Below are positions 44,059 through 52,397 of a stretch of 64,000 nucleotides of DNA, piece by piece; positions within the stretch are counted from its first letter, which is position 1, and each line of letters starts with the position of its first letter. The DNA is from Micromonospora sp. U21. GTDB lineage: Bacteria; Actinomycetota; Actinomycetes; Mycobacteriales; Micromonosporaceae. A program made the position numbers and the translations under genes. The notes under the pieces are model-generated. The model saw nothing but the letters and a program-made list of their open reading frames with translations, had not been told where the DNA came from and did not search any database. Location of the stretch: positions 62,001-126,000 of the forward strand of contig NZ_JAGPYK010000016.1 in assembly GCF_018070045.1 (NCBI RefSeq), read 5' to 3'.

Positions 44059-44122
44059 GCACGCACTCTTTTGGCACTGAGGACGTTTGAGCTGCTCGCC
44101 GCCGTCGACGCAGGGTCAGCGG

Positions 44123-44341
44123 TCAGCGGCGGCCGGTGGCCAGGGCGACGAGGTACTGTCCGCCGCCAGCGTCGACGCTTGCGGTCACCGGCAGTCCGGG
44201 CACCAGCCGGGCGAACCGGTCGACCAGCCAGTCCGCCGCCTCCTGGGCGTCCTTCTTGCTCGGACAGCGGGCGACCAGCTCGCGGCCACCCTTGCGTTCG
44301 AGTCGCTCGGCGACGGTGATCAGCGGCGCGGGCTCCACCAC
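44123..44341 (-). CDS. Small hypothetical protein (72 aa)
   Basis: From GTG 44341: a mixed alpha/beta pattern with KKDAQEAADWLVDRFARL and a final GQYLVALATG. No family is recognised. It lies 36 bases after the transhydrogenase stop on the same strand, so it could be its operon partner. Coding character is plausible but not proven. Confidence 0.4.
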   Translation of the reverse strand: MVEPAPLITVAERLERKGGRELVARCPSKKDAQEAADWLVDRFARLVPGLPVTASVDAGGGQYLVALATGRR

Positions 44342-44376
44342 GTGCAGATGGTCCGGTCAGGCGTCGGCTGGGCAGC

Positions 44377-45780
44377 TCAGCCGTCGATGCGGGTGATGTT
44401 ACGGATCTTGTTGGACGCGTCCAGGGCGGCCACCTTGTACGCCTCGGCCAGCGTCGGGTAGTTGAACACCGCGTCGACCAGATAGTCGATGGTGCCGCCG
44501 CAGCCGATCACCGCCTGCCCGATGTGGACGATCTCCGTCGCGGCCGTCCCGAACACGTGCACGCCGAGCAGCCGGCCGTCGTCGGGGGAGACGAGCAGTT
44601 TCAGCATGCCGTACGAGTCACCCACGATCTGACCACGGGCAAGCTCGCGGTAGCGCGCGATGCCCACCTCGAACGGCGTCGAGGTGTCGGTCAGCTGCGC
44701 CTCGGTCCGCCCGACGAAGCTGATCTCCGGAATCGTGTAGATGCCGATCGGCTGGAGGCCGTGCATCTCCCGGATCGGCTCGCCACAGGCGTGCTGCGCG
44801 GCCAGCCGGCCCTGCTCCATCGACGTGGACGCGAGAGCCGGGAAGCCGATCACGTCACCGACCGCGTAGATGTTGTCAACCGAGGTGCGGTAGTTGGCGT
44901 CGACCGTGATCCGGCCGCGCCTGTCCGCCTCCAGCCCGGCTGCTTCCAGAGCCAGGTCGTCGGTCTGGCCCTGCCGGCCGGCCGAGTACATGACCGTGTC
45001 CGCGACGATCTTCTTGCCGCTCTTCAGGATGCACAGCGCCGCCGTCTGGTGCTTTTCGACGGCGGCGACCTCCTCACCGAAGCGGAACGCCACGGACAGG
45101 TCACGCAGGTGGTACTTGAGCGACTCGACGATCTCCTCGTCGCAGAAATCGAGCATCCGGTCCCGGCGTTCCACCACGGTCACCTTGGTGCCGAGCGCGG
45201 CGAACATGGACGCGTACTCCATCCCGATCACACCGGCGCCGACCACGACCATGCTGCGGGGCACGGCCTGGAGGTTGATGACGCCGTCGGAGTCCACGAT
45301 GGTCCGGTCGTCGAAGTCGACGCTGTCCGGACGGGCCGGGCGGGTGCCGGCGGCGATGATGATTTTGTCGAAGGTGACCCTGGACTCGCGCCCGGAGCCG
45401 CCGTCGACCCAGATCGTGTGCGCATCGGCGAACCTGCCCGTGCCGGTGATCATCGCGACCCGGTTGCGGGCGAGCTGGTTGCGGATGACGTCGGTCTGCC
45501 GGGTGATCACATGCTGGGTCCGGGCGGCCAGGTCGCTGACCGTGATCTCCTCCTTGACCCGGTAGCTGCTGCCGTAGAGGTCCCGCTGGCTCAGCCCGGT
45601 CAGATAGAGCACGGCCTCGCGCAGCGTCTTGGACGGGACGGTGCCGGTGTTGATGCACACGCCACCGATCATGTCGCGGCGGTCCACGATGCCGACCCGC
45701 CTGCCCAGCTTGGCGGCGGCGATCGCGGCCTTCTGCCCACTGGGTCCGGAGCCGAGCACCACCAGGTCGTAGTCATACAC
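44377..45780 (-). CDS. sthA: Soluble pyridine nucleotide transhydrogenase
   Basis: 467 residues, the usual SthA length. FAD motif LGSGPSGQKAAIAAAKLG, then GGVCINTGTVPSKTLREA, which marks transhydrogenases that lack the redox disulfide of lipoamide dehydrogenases. VVGAGVIGMEYASMFAALG binds NAD(P), and YAVGDVIGFPALA and the C-terminal dimer domain follow. It balances NADH and NADPH in the cytosol. GTG 45780 is chosen from homology (YDYDLVVLG); the frame stays open to 45879. Confidence 0.93.
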   Translation of the reverse strand: MYDYDLVVLGSGPSGQKAAIAAAKLGRRVGIVDRRDMIGGVCINTGTVPSKTLREAVLYLTGLSQRDLYGSSYRVKEEITVSDLAARTQHVITRQTDVIRNQLARNRVAMITGTGRFADAHTIWVDGGSGRESRVTFDKIIIAAGTRPARPDSVDFDDRTIVDSDGVINLQAVPRSMVVVGAGVIGMEYASMFAALGTKVTVVERRDRMLDFCDEEIVESLKYHLRDLSVAFRFGEEVAAVEKHQTAALCILKSGKKIVADTVMYSAGRQGQTDDLALEAAGLEADRRGRITVDANYRTSVDNIYAVGDVIGFPALASTSMEQGRLAAQHACGEPIREMHGLQPIGIYTIPEISFVGRTEAQLTDTSTPFEVGIARYRELARGQIVGDSYGMLKLLVSPDDGRLLGVHVFGTAATEIVHIGQAVIGCGGTIDYLVDAVFNYPTLAEAYKVAALDASNKIRNITRIDG

Positions 45781-45929
45781 AACCGCTAGCGTCGCAAGAT
45801 GCCGCGACGTGCGCCAGACCCGGGCGGCGAGCGACGGCCCGAGACTGCCGGCCGCCGCCTCTGGCGCTGAATCGTCCACGACATCAGCTCCAAAGGCACC
45901 ACACCCAACATCCCCATCCCGCCGGGTGA

Positions 45930-46352
45930 AAAGAGCTGGGCGGCGATCTCGGCGTTGGTCAGGCCCCGGGCGACGAGCTTCACGACGTCGAGTTCCCGCG
46001 GCGACAATCCGGCGTCGTCGCGCGCCGGAGCGGGCGAGCTGAGGTGTTCCAGCAGTCGTACCGTGATGGACGGGCTGATCAGCGCGTCACCGGAGACGGC
46101 GGCGCGGACCGCTTCCACGAGCAGCGCCGGGCCGGAGTCCTTGAGCAGGAAACCGCAGGCGCCGTTGGAGAGCGCGGTGTGCACGTACTCGTCGAGGTCG
46201 AAGGCCGTCACCACGACCACTCGGATGGCGTCGGCGACGCCCGGCCCGGCGAGCAGCCGCAGCGCTTCGAGGACGTCGAGGCTGGGCATCCGGATGTCCA
46301 GCAGCACCACGTCCGGCGTAGCCGCCGGGCCAGCTCGACGGCGACGACGCCG
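45930..46352 (-). pseudogene. Remnant of a NarL-type response regulator, broken at both ends
   Basis: The frame from 46310 gives receiver pieces (VVLLDIRMPSLDVLEALRLL, VVVTAFDLDEYVHTAL, GACGFLLKDSG) and the LuxR helix-turn-helix (LSPRELDVVKLVARGLTNAEIAAQLF). It then diverges at about 45930 and runs to 45786 with unrelated residues, so the recognition helix is gone. Upstream, AVELARRLR (46317-46352) continues the receiver one base out of frame, and the first ~40 residues are missing. No kinase is nearby. The 46353-46444 stretch before the MFS stop shows nothing. Confidence 0.75.
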
Positions 46353-46444
46353 GGGTGCTGCCGGCCCGGCGGGCGTCGCGGGTCAGCCCCGTGGTGGCAC
46401 GGTCAGTTGGGAGCCGATGTGAACGGTGTTCGTCGTGCGCGTCG

Positions 46445-47710
46445 CTACGGCTGGACCGGCCGGCGGAGCACCATCTTCGAGGTGTCGACCAGGCCGAGCC
46501 CGGCGATGCCGACGACCGGTAGGACGGTCAGCTGCCACAGTCCGGCGCCGTCCCAGCCGAGACCGGCCACCAGCCGCGCGAAGAGCAGCCCGGAGAACGC
46601 CGCGGCCACGTAGTGGGAGAGCATGAACAGGCCCGCGCCCCGCCCGACGTGTTCGGGTCGGACGGCTCGTTGCATGGCGGTCGTGCAGTTGGTGAAGAGG
46701 AAGCCGCTGGCGAAGGCGCCCATCAGGAAGGCGAGCACGTACTGGGCCGGTGCCGACGTGGCGAGCTGGTAGGTGACGTACGCGGTGGCGGACGTGGCGA
46801 CGAAGGCGAAGGCGAGCAGGTAGCGCTGGTTGACCCGGTCACCCAGCCAGCCGGCCGGCAGGGCCATCATCGCGCCGAAGCCCGAGACGGACACGGCCAG
46901 TGCCGCCTGCTCCGGGGTGAACCCGAGCTGCTCGCGCAGGAACGTGGGGTACAGGCCGAGGAAGCCGTAGAACACCAGCCCGGACACCGCGCAGGCGATG
47001 CCCAGGCCCAGGGTGTTGCGGTTGTACGGGCTCGCGGGCACGTGGTCGAAGCTGCCCTGCGGCCCGGCGTTGGCGCCCGTGACGGCCTCGGTCAGTCGCT
47101 TGTTGACGATCACAGCGATGAGCAGGCACATCACCAGGCCGGCCGCGGCGAAGACGAAGAACGGCGCCCGCCAGGTGTCCCACACGTTGGCGAGCCTGGT
47201 CCCGACGAGGGGGCCGAGGAAGATGCCGGCGCCGAACGCGACGCCCACCACGCCGGCGGCGACCGCCCTGCGGTGGAAGAAGAAGGCGCCGATGACGGCG
47301 TAGAGCGCGGTGGCCTGCACGCCCTCGCCGACGCCGGAGATCAGGCGGTACACGCTCATGTCGACGAAGCCGGAGGCGAGCGGGATCGCCAGCGTCCCGA
47401 TCGAGTAGACCAGGACACTGATCAGGATGATGGTCTTGCGGGAGACCCGGTCGACCAGGTACCCGGCGGGCAGCCCGGCCAGGGCGAGGCCGAGCGTGAA
47501 GCCGGTCGCCAGCAGCCCGCCCTGACCCAGGGAGAAGCCGAACTCGCTGCGGATCTCGGGCAGCAGCGGGTAGAAGATCTGCCGGTCCATCGCGTTGAGC
47601 ATGTACGAGGCGCACAGCACCGCGAATCCGACGGCGATCGACACCCGGGTCAGGCCCGTGGCCGTTCGAGTGGGCGCGGGCTCGGTCGGGCCCTTCAGTG
47701 TCTCGGTCAT
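46445..47710 (-). CDS. MFS transporter, probable uptake of an organic acid
   Basis: 421 residues, 12 helices. YMLNAMDRQIFYPLLPEI is the acidic first-helix motif of anion/aromatic-acid symporters, and GYLVDRVSRKT is the MFS loop 2-3 motif. A second copy appears as GWLGDRVNQRY. GGGGAG precedes the ATG. It is separated from the catabolic island by remnants, yet a CGGAC-N4-GTCCG site like those at the island's promoters lies about 100 bases upstream. It is therefore a candidate importer for that pathway. Confidence 0.88.
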   Translation of the reverse strand: MTETLKGPTEPAPTRTATGLTRVSIAVGFAVLCASYMLNAMDRQIFYPLLPEIRSEFGFSLGQGGLLATGFTLGLALAGLPAGYLVDRVSRKTIILISVLVYSIGTLAIPLASGFVDMSVYRLISGVGEGVQATALYAVIGAFFFHRRAVAAGVVGVAFGAGIFLGPLVGTRLANVWDTWRAPFFVFAAAGLVMCLLIAVIVNKRLTEAVTGANAGPQGSFDHVPASPYNRNTLGLGIACAVSGLVFYGFLGLYPTFLREQLGFTPEQAALAVSVSGFGAMMALPAGWLGDRVNQRYLLAFAFVATSATAYVTYQLATSAPAQYVLAFLMGAFASGFLFTNCTTAMQRAVRPEHVGRGAGLFMLSHYVAAAFSGLLFARLVAGLGWDGAGLWQLTVLPVVGIAGLGLVDTSKMVLRRPVQP

Positions 47711-47803
47711 GGTGGTGTCTCCCCTTCAGTCGACGGCGGCGCGCGACGTCCCGCGGTGAGGATCTGGTGGGGTGGGGCGGTCGAGTGCTTCGCGCTGCTG
47801 ATC

Positions 47804-47817
47804 CGGACGGTTGTCCG
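47804..47817. promoter_or_regulatory. CGGAC-N4-GTCCG palindrome upstream of the MFS gene
   Basis: Same pattern and spacing as at 55196-55209 and 55329-55342. It lies about 94 bases before the MFS start, just downstream of the predicted transcription start. Confidence 0.5.
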
Positions 47818-47845
47818 TATGACGATCCGCGAGAACGTTGGCGTA

Positions 47846-47874
47846 ACGATGGAGCCTCTCTATCGGCCTGTCAA
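47846..47874 (-). promoter_or_regulatory. Candidate promoter of the MFS gene
   Basis: On the minus strand TTGACA (47874-47869) and CATCGT (47851-47846) are spaced by 17 bases. The -10 is weak. Confidence 0.35.
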
Positions 47875-48134
47875 GAGGCGGTTGTTGACGTAGCTGTTAC
47901 GCGGATTTCACGGCTGTCCGTCACGCGGACAACGGCTTGGTCAAGGCTTTTCCCGGCCTGCCGGGCGATGTTGCCCGTCGACCTGGGGCCACCAACGTGA
48001 CTGCGGATGAGCAGGGCGTTCGCATGCCTTTTCGCCGCGCCGACCCTGCGGAGGTTCGGCCCGGTCGGCGGTCGCGCCATCCACGCGGTGCCGTCTCGCG
48101 GTTGATCGTCCGTACAGCGGACAGGACGCAAACA

Positions 48135-48174
48135 AACGACGGCTCCCGGCGCACCCGCGCCGGGAGCCGTCGTT
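48135..48174. terminator. Very strong hairpin terminator left by a lost gene
   Basis: A perfect 18-bp stem (48135-48152 with 48157-48174) and 4-nt loop. It sits directly after the phytase-like remnant on the minus strand. From 47880 to 48134 I see no gene, only two inverted GTCCG-N5-CGGAC repeats (47916-47930 and 48108-48122). Confidence 0.75.
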
Positions 48175-48192
48175 GCGTCGGGGCCTATCGCA

Positions 48193-48312
48193 GCCGGGCA
48201 CGTCGATGACGATCAGCTCGGTGTCGTCCGCGCGCCCCGGGATGCGCCCGTCGTTGCTTGGGAAGTTGTTGTCGTTGGCGACGAGCACCCGGTCACCGCC
48301 GAACGGCAACAC
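48193..48312 (-). pseudogene. C-terminal fragment of a phytase-like secreted esterase
   Basis: About 40 residues reading LPFGGDRVLVANDNNFPSN, GRIPGRADDTELIVIDV on the minus strand. This matches the end of the 'esterase-like activity of phytase' family (VVNDNNFP...GR..DD.E). Nothing upstream remains, and the family's usual stop has been lost or shifted. It is fused head-on to the hydrolase remnant on the other strand. Confidence 0.6.
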
Positions 48313-48475
48313 CGACTCGACCGACAAGACCGCGCAGCTCGTCGCGAACGCCAATGAGATCTACTACCCGGGCGCACCGCACGGCATGACGGCGACGATG
48401 CAGGACCAGGTCAACAAGGACCTGCTGGCGTTCCTGAAGGAGCTGATCGGGGTCAGACGCGCTGAGCGCCGATGA
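48308..48475 (+). pseudogene. C-terminal fragment of an alpha/beta hydrolase (haloperoxidase type)
   Basis: The plus frame reads NTDSTDKTAQLVANANEI, YYPGAPHGMTATMQDQ, VNKDLLAFLKELIG and stops at 48475. This is the last ~55 residues of non-haem haloperoxidase-like hydrolases, including the catalytic His (APHGM). The Ser and Asp parts are absent. The stop overlaps the end of the XRE regulator. Confidence 0.65.
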
Positions 48476-49286
48476 CGGTGAGCAGCCGCAGCTTCTCGTC
48501 GCTCTCCGAGCCGGGCACGGCGGTGAAGACCAGCAGCGTCTGGGACTGGTCGGGATCAACCAGGGTCTGGCAGTGCAGCTCCAGCGGCCCGACCTCGGGG
48601 TGGACGAAGTGCTTCGGCGGGCAGTAGCCGCCCGGCACCGGGTGCTCCCGCCACAGCTCGCCGAACTCCGGGCTCGCCGCGAGCAGGGCATCGACGATCG
48701 CCGCCGCCCGCGATCCCCGGCCGTCGCGGGTGTACGCCGCGTGCAGGTGCGCCACGAGGAGCCGGCTCTGCGTGGCGTGGTCCTCCGCCGGGTGCAATCG
48801 CCGGGTCTGCGGGTCGGTGAACCAGCGGTGGTGCAGGCTGCGGGCCAGCCCGGTGTGCCTTGTCTCGTCGCCGAGCAGTGCGATCGCCGGCGCGGTCTGC
48901 GCCAGGGTCTCGCCGAGGTGGTTCACCACCTGGGCGGGAGTGTCGTGCAGTCGGTCGAGGATCCGCATCATGCCCGGGTTGACGTGGTCGGCGCGGACCG
49001 TGCGGTGCGGGACGGCGTGACCGGCGAGCTGGAAGAGGTGGTCCCGCTCGGCCAGGGAGAGTCGCAGGCCACGGGCCAGGGCGGCGAGCATCTGCTCCGA
49101 GGGGTGCGGCCCCCGCTGCTGCTCCAGCCGGCTGTAGTAGTCGGTGGACATTCCGCTCAGCGCGGCCACCTCCTCGCGTCGCAGCCCTCCGGTCCGGCGG
49201 CGTTGACCCCGGGGCAGCCCCACGTCCTCGGGCTGGAGCGCCTCGCGTCGGGTGCGCAGAAAGCTGGCGAGCTGGGCGCGGTCCAC
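48453..49286 (-). CDS. XRE-family regulator with MmyB-like ligand domain
   Basis: 277 residues. The N-terminal helix-turn-helix has RRRTGGLRREEVAALSGMSTDYYSRLEQQRG, a hallmark of this group (split here: RRTGGLRREEVAAL, then SGMSTDYYSRLEQQRG). The C-terminal ~170 residues (HDTPAQVVNHLGETLAQ, HPEVGPLELHCQTL) form the MmyB-like PAS domain. GTG 49286 follows GAGGAG. These proteins often control a neighbouring SDR or dehydrogenase; here the aldehyde dehydrogenase lies upstream on the same strand, separated by two hairpins. Confidence 0.9.
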   Translation of the reverse strand: MDRAQLASFLRTRREALQPEDVGLPRGQRRRTGGLRREEVAALSGMSTDYYSRLEQQRGPHPSEQMLAALARGLRLSLAERDHLFQLAGHAVPHRTVRADHVNPGMMRILDRLHDTPAQVVNHLGETLAQTAPAIALLGDETRHTGLARSLHHRWFTDPQTRRLHPAEDHATQSRLLVAHLHAAYTRDGRGSRAAAIVDALLAASPEFGELWREHPVPGGYCPPKHFVHPEVGPLELHCQTLVDPDQSQTLLVFTAVPGSESDEKLRLLTVIGAQRV

Positions 49287-49402
49287 GGTGACTCCTCGAT
49301 CGGTTGGTGCCGACGGTCAACGGGCACGTGGGATGTAACAGGCGGGCAGGGGCGCGCTGTTCCGCACCGGCGCTGGGAACCTGGACGTGGCGGCCCCGCA
49401 CT

Positions 49403-49493
49403 GCGTCCTTTGCTCTGCTTCAACCTACGCAACACCACACGTCGGCTATCCGGACAACCGGCGTTGCGCCGGTTGAAGCAGAGCAAAGGACGC
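49403..49493. repeat. Long inverted-repeat element, copy 1
   Basis: Perfect 23-bp arms (49403-49425 and 49471-49493) contain CTTTGCTCTGCTTC and its complement. Inside them a CGCAAC (49428-49433) / GTTGCG (49463-49468) stem is set symmetrically. A related element lies at 57742-57816. It has no reading frame. It could be a short non-autonomous mobile or REP-like element, or a special terminator. Confidence 0.75.
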
Positions 49494-49510
49494 ACCGAGG
49501 GCGGACGGGA

Positions 49511-49558
49511 CCGGACGGCCCGGCCCGAGGGCCCGACGGTGCGAGCCGGGCCGTCCGG
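49511..49558 (-). terminator. Hairpin terminator after the aldehyde dehydrogenase
   Basis: A perfect 14-bp inverted repeat (49511-49524 with 49545-49558) with a 20-nt loop, ending 6 bases from the dehydrogenase stop. Confidence 0.65.
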
Positions 49559-49563
49559 CGCGG

Positions 49564-50988
49564 TCAGCGCTGAATGGACTTGATCTCCAGGAACTCCTCC
49601 AGGCCGAAGCGGCCGAACTCGCGGCCGTTGCCGGACTGCTTGTAGCCGCCGAAGGGGGCGAGCGGGTTCCAGTGACCGGCGTTCACGTCGACCTGGCCCA
49701 CCCGCAGCCGCTTCGCGACCGCGAGGGCGTGCTCCGGTTCGCCGAAGACCCCGCTGGTCAGGCCGTACAGCGTACCGTTGGCGATGGCCACGGCCTCGTC
49801 CTCGTCGGCGTACGGGATGATCGTGAGCACCGGGCCGAAGACCTCCTCCTGGGCGATCGCGGAGGTCGGGGCGACGTCGGCGAAGATCGTCGGCTGCACA
49901 TAGGCGCCCTTTGCCAGGCCCTCGGGTCGGCCCGGGCCACCGAACACGAGCCGGGCGCCGTCGGCGACGCCCCGCTCGATGTACCCGACGACCTTCTGCC
50001 GGTGGGCCTCCGAGGCCATCGGACCGATTCGGGTCGCCTCGTCGGTGGGGTCGCCGACGGCGAACTGCCTCGCCGCCTCGACGGCCAGCGCCACGATCTC
50101 GTCCTGCCGGGAGGCGGGCACCAACATCCGTGGCCACGCGCCACAGACCTGGCCGCCGTTGGCGAAAGACATCAGCACGCCGGTGGTGACCGCCTTCGGC
50201 AGGTCGGCGTCGTCGAGGATGATGTTCGCGCCCTTGCCGCCCAGCTCCAGCGCGACCCGCTTGACGGTCGCCGCCGCCACCGCCCCGATCCGCCGCCCGG
50301 CCCGGGTGGAGCCGGTGAAGGAGATCATGTCGATGTCCGGGTGGGCGGAGATGGCCTCGCCGACGACCGCGCCGGTGCCGTACACCACGTTGAACACTCC
50401 CGCCGGTACGCCAGCCTCGGCGGCGACCTCGGCGAGGATCCGCGCGGTCAGCGGGGCGTTCTCGGACGGCTTGAAGACCATCGTGTTGCCGGCGAGCAGC
50501 GCCGGCGCCAGCTTGGAAACGATCTGCTGCAATGGAAAGTTCCACGGCGTGATCGCACCGACCACGCCGATCGGCTCACGGACGATCAGCGAGTTGCCGA
50601 CCTCCTCGGTCCAGGCGAAGTCGTCGGCGAGGCCGGCGACGGATTCGAGCACGGCGGCCGGGAAACCGACCTGGGCGGTACGGGACATGCCGATGGGGGA
50701 GCCCATCTCGGCGGTGATCGCCCCGGCGATCTCCTCCTGCCTGGCGGCGAGGCCGGCGCCGAGTCGGCGCAGCACGTCCGCCCGGTGCTGCGGGGTGGTC
50801 GCCGCCCAGGCCGGGAAGGCGGCCCGGGCGACGGCGACGGCCCGGTCGACGTCGGCGGCGGTGCCGGCCGGTGTCTCGGCGACGATGTCGCCGGTCGCCG
50901 GGTTCACGACGGGAAGGGTGCCGGCCGAGCCGGCGACGATCCCGCCACCGATCCAGTGGCCGGTGACGGTGTAGGTGGAAGGTGTCAT
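49564..50988 (-). CDS. Aldehyde dehydrogenase family protein
   Basis: 474 residues. General base Glu in ALELGGKGANI, catalytic Cys in NGGQVCGAWPRML, and the EVFGPVLTIIPY and PFGGYKQSGNGREFG motifs are intact. The residues after the Cys (GAWPR) differ from the common NAGTR, so substrate preference may be unusual. It probably oxidises an aldehyde, for example a semialdehyde formed by ring cleavage, with NAD(P). It is the last gene of the minus-strand catabolic operon, 84 bases after the MDR gene. Confidence 0.92.
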   Translation of the reverse strand: MTPSTYTVTGHWIGGGIVAGSAGTLPVVNPATGDIVAETPAGTAADVDRAVAVARAAFPAWAATTPQHRADVLRRLGAGLAARQEEIAGAITAEMGSPIGMSRTAQVGFPAAVLESVAGLADDFAWTEEVGNSLIVREPIGVVGAITPWNFPLQQIVSKLAPALLAGNTMVFKPSENAPLTARILAEVAAEAGVPAGVFNVVYGTGAVVGEAISAHPDIDMISFTGSTRAGRRIGAVAAATVKRVALELGGKGANIILDDADLPKAVTTGVLMSFANGGQVCGAWPRMLVPASRQDEIVALAVEAARQFAVGDPTDEATRIGPMASEAHRQKVVGYIERGVADGARLVFGGPGRPEGLAKGAYVQPTIFADVAPTSAIAQEEVFGPVLTIIPYADEDEAVAIANGTLYGLTSGVFGEPEHALAVAKRLRVGQVDVNAGHWNPLAPFGGYKQSGNGREFGRFGLEEFLEIKSIQR

Positions 50989-51072
50989 GCACCGACCGTG
51001 GCACCGGAGCCGAGCCCCAACCAGGTGCGGTCTATCCAGGGTTTCGCGATCCCTGGCTGCGGCCGGGGCCGG

Positions 51073-52038
51073 TCAGAGCGCGAGGACGACGCGGCCGGCC
51101 GCGGTGCCGTTGTCCTGTCGGGACCAGGCGTCGGCGACCGAGGCGAACGGCACGATCTCGTGGTCGACGGTGAGCCGGCCGGCGGCCGCGTGCCCGGCCA
51201 CCACGGCCAGCGACGCAGCCCGCTGCTCGGTCGACAACCCGTTGTTGGTGTAGCCGATCATCCGCAACGAGCCGCTGCGCAACACGGCGGACTCGATCGG
51301 CGCAGTCGCTCCCGCGGCGCTGCCCAGGTTGACCAGGCGGCCACCGGGGCGCAGCACCCGTAGCGCCGCCGCGGCCGGGACGCCGAAGACCGGATCGAGA
51401 ACGAGGTCGACCGGACCGTCGGCGGCGTCGCGCAGCCTGTCGGCCATCGACGCGACGTCGTCATCCGGGAGCAGCGGGACGGCGACCGCGGCACCGAGCT
51501 CCTCGGCGCGGGCCCGCGCCGAGGCGGAGCGGGCCACGGCGATCACGCGCCGCGCCCCGCCGAGCAGGGCCAGCTGGACGGCCGCCTGGCCGACCACGCC
51601 GCCGGCGCCCAGCACGATGACCTGCTCACCGGCCACCAGCTCGCCGGAGCGGGTCAGGGCCGCGTGCGCGGCGACCGCGGAGAGGCCCAGAGCGGCGAGC
51701 AGGGTCAGCGGTACGTCGGGCGGCAGCGTCACCACGTCGGCGGTGGGCACCGCGACCGTGGTCGCCATGCTGCCGTCGACCCCCGGCCGCATGCCGGCCG
51801 AGGTGCCGAACCAGACGGGGGTGCCGTCGGCGAGCCGGCCGACGCCCTGCACGCCCGGCACGTACGGTGTCGCCGGCGTGCCGAAGTAGCTGGTGCCGGT
51901 GGCGCACAGCACGTCGAGCGGGGTGATCGGCACCGCCTCGACGGTGATCGCCACCTCGCCGCCGGCCGGCACCGGGGCCGGCCGCTCGGCAATGGCCGGC
52001 GGAGTGCCGCAGGCGGTGAGCAGGGCCGCGCGGATCAC
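51073..52038 (-). CDS. MDR-family zinc-binding-type dehydrogenase / quinone oxidoreductase
   Basis: 321 residues. GroES-like N-terminus and a Rossmann fold with VIVLGAGGVVGQAAVQLAL; GYTNNGLS and a C-terminal AAGRVVLAL complete the pattern. The zinc ligands of alcohol dehydrogenases are not seen, so it is of the NADPH quinone/enoyl reductase kind. GTG 52038 overlaps the LigA-like stop by 4 bases. Likely role: reduction of an unsaturated ring-cleavage product; that is inference from context. Confidence 0.88.
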   Translation of the reverse strand: MIRAALLTACGTPPAIAERPAPVPAGGEVAITVEAVPITPLDVLCATGTSYFGTPATPYVPGVQGVGRLADGTPVWFGTSAGMRPGVDGSMATTVAVPTADVVTLPPDVPLTLLAALGLSAVAAHAALTRSGELVAGEQVIVLGAGGVVGQAAVQLALLGGARRVIAVARSASARARAEELGAAVAVPLLPDDDVASMADRLRDAADGPVDLVLDPVFGVPAAAALRVLRPGGRLVNLGSAAGATAPIESAVLRSGSLRMIGYTNNGLSTEQRAASLAVVAGHAAAGRLTVDHEIVPFASVADAWSRQDNGTAAGRVVLAL

Positions 52039-52397
52039 GTCGCGATGTCCGGGTAGGGCATCGCGAAGTGCGCCAGCCGTGCGCCGTAGGACTTCTGGTA
52101 CTCCAGCGGCTCGGTGTTGTCCCGCTCGAAGAGGGCGATGAAGAGGGTCAGCGTCAGGAACGGGTGCGCGCCCAGCTCGAACAGCTTCACGTGGTCGTGG
52201 GTGGCAAGCGCCTCCCGCTCCACCTCGTCGAAGCGCAGCCAGGTGCTCGCCTCACCGCCGTGGCAGTTCAGCACCGTGTTGGCGCACTCGGCCTCCCACC
52301 AGGCGACCAGCTCGCGCGGCTCGCTGCGGTAGCGCTCGACCAGCTCGGGGTCCCGGTCGACCATGAAGAGGAACTTGTTCAGCAGGTATTTGCTCAT
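52035..52397 (-). CDS. LigA-like small subunit of a class III extradiol dioxygenase
   Basis: 120 residues, all-helical, of the protocatechuate 4,5-dioxygenase alpha-subunit type: SKYLLNKFLFMVDRDPELVE and LVAWWEAECANTVLNCHGGE. The C-terminus (EYQKSYGARLAHFAMPYPDI) is longer than in LigA. It caps the active site of the large subunit encoded just before it (4-base overlap). Together they would open a catecholic ring using Fe(II) and O2. Confidence 0.85.
   Translation of the reverse strand: MSKYLLNKFLFMVDRDPELVERYRSEPRELVAWWEAECANTVLNCHGGEASTWLRFDEVEREALATHDHVKLFELGAHPFLTLTLFIALFERDNTEPLEYQKSYGARLAHFAMPYPDIAT

Noticed and set aside
45786..45929. Tail of the response-regulator frame as a novel C-terminal domain
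   Set aside because: It begins exactly where homology breaks, overlaps the sthA upstream region and looks like read-through of unrelated sequence.
49403..49493. Insertion sequence or transposase remnant
   Set aside because: Only 91 bases with no coding potential; better described as a palindromic repeat element.
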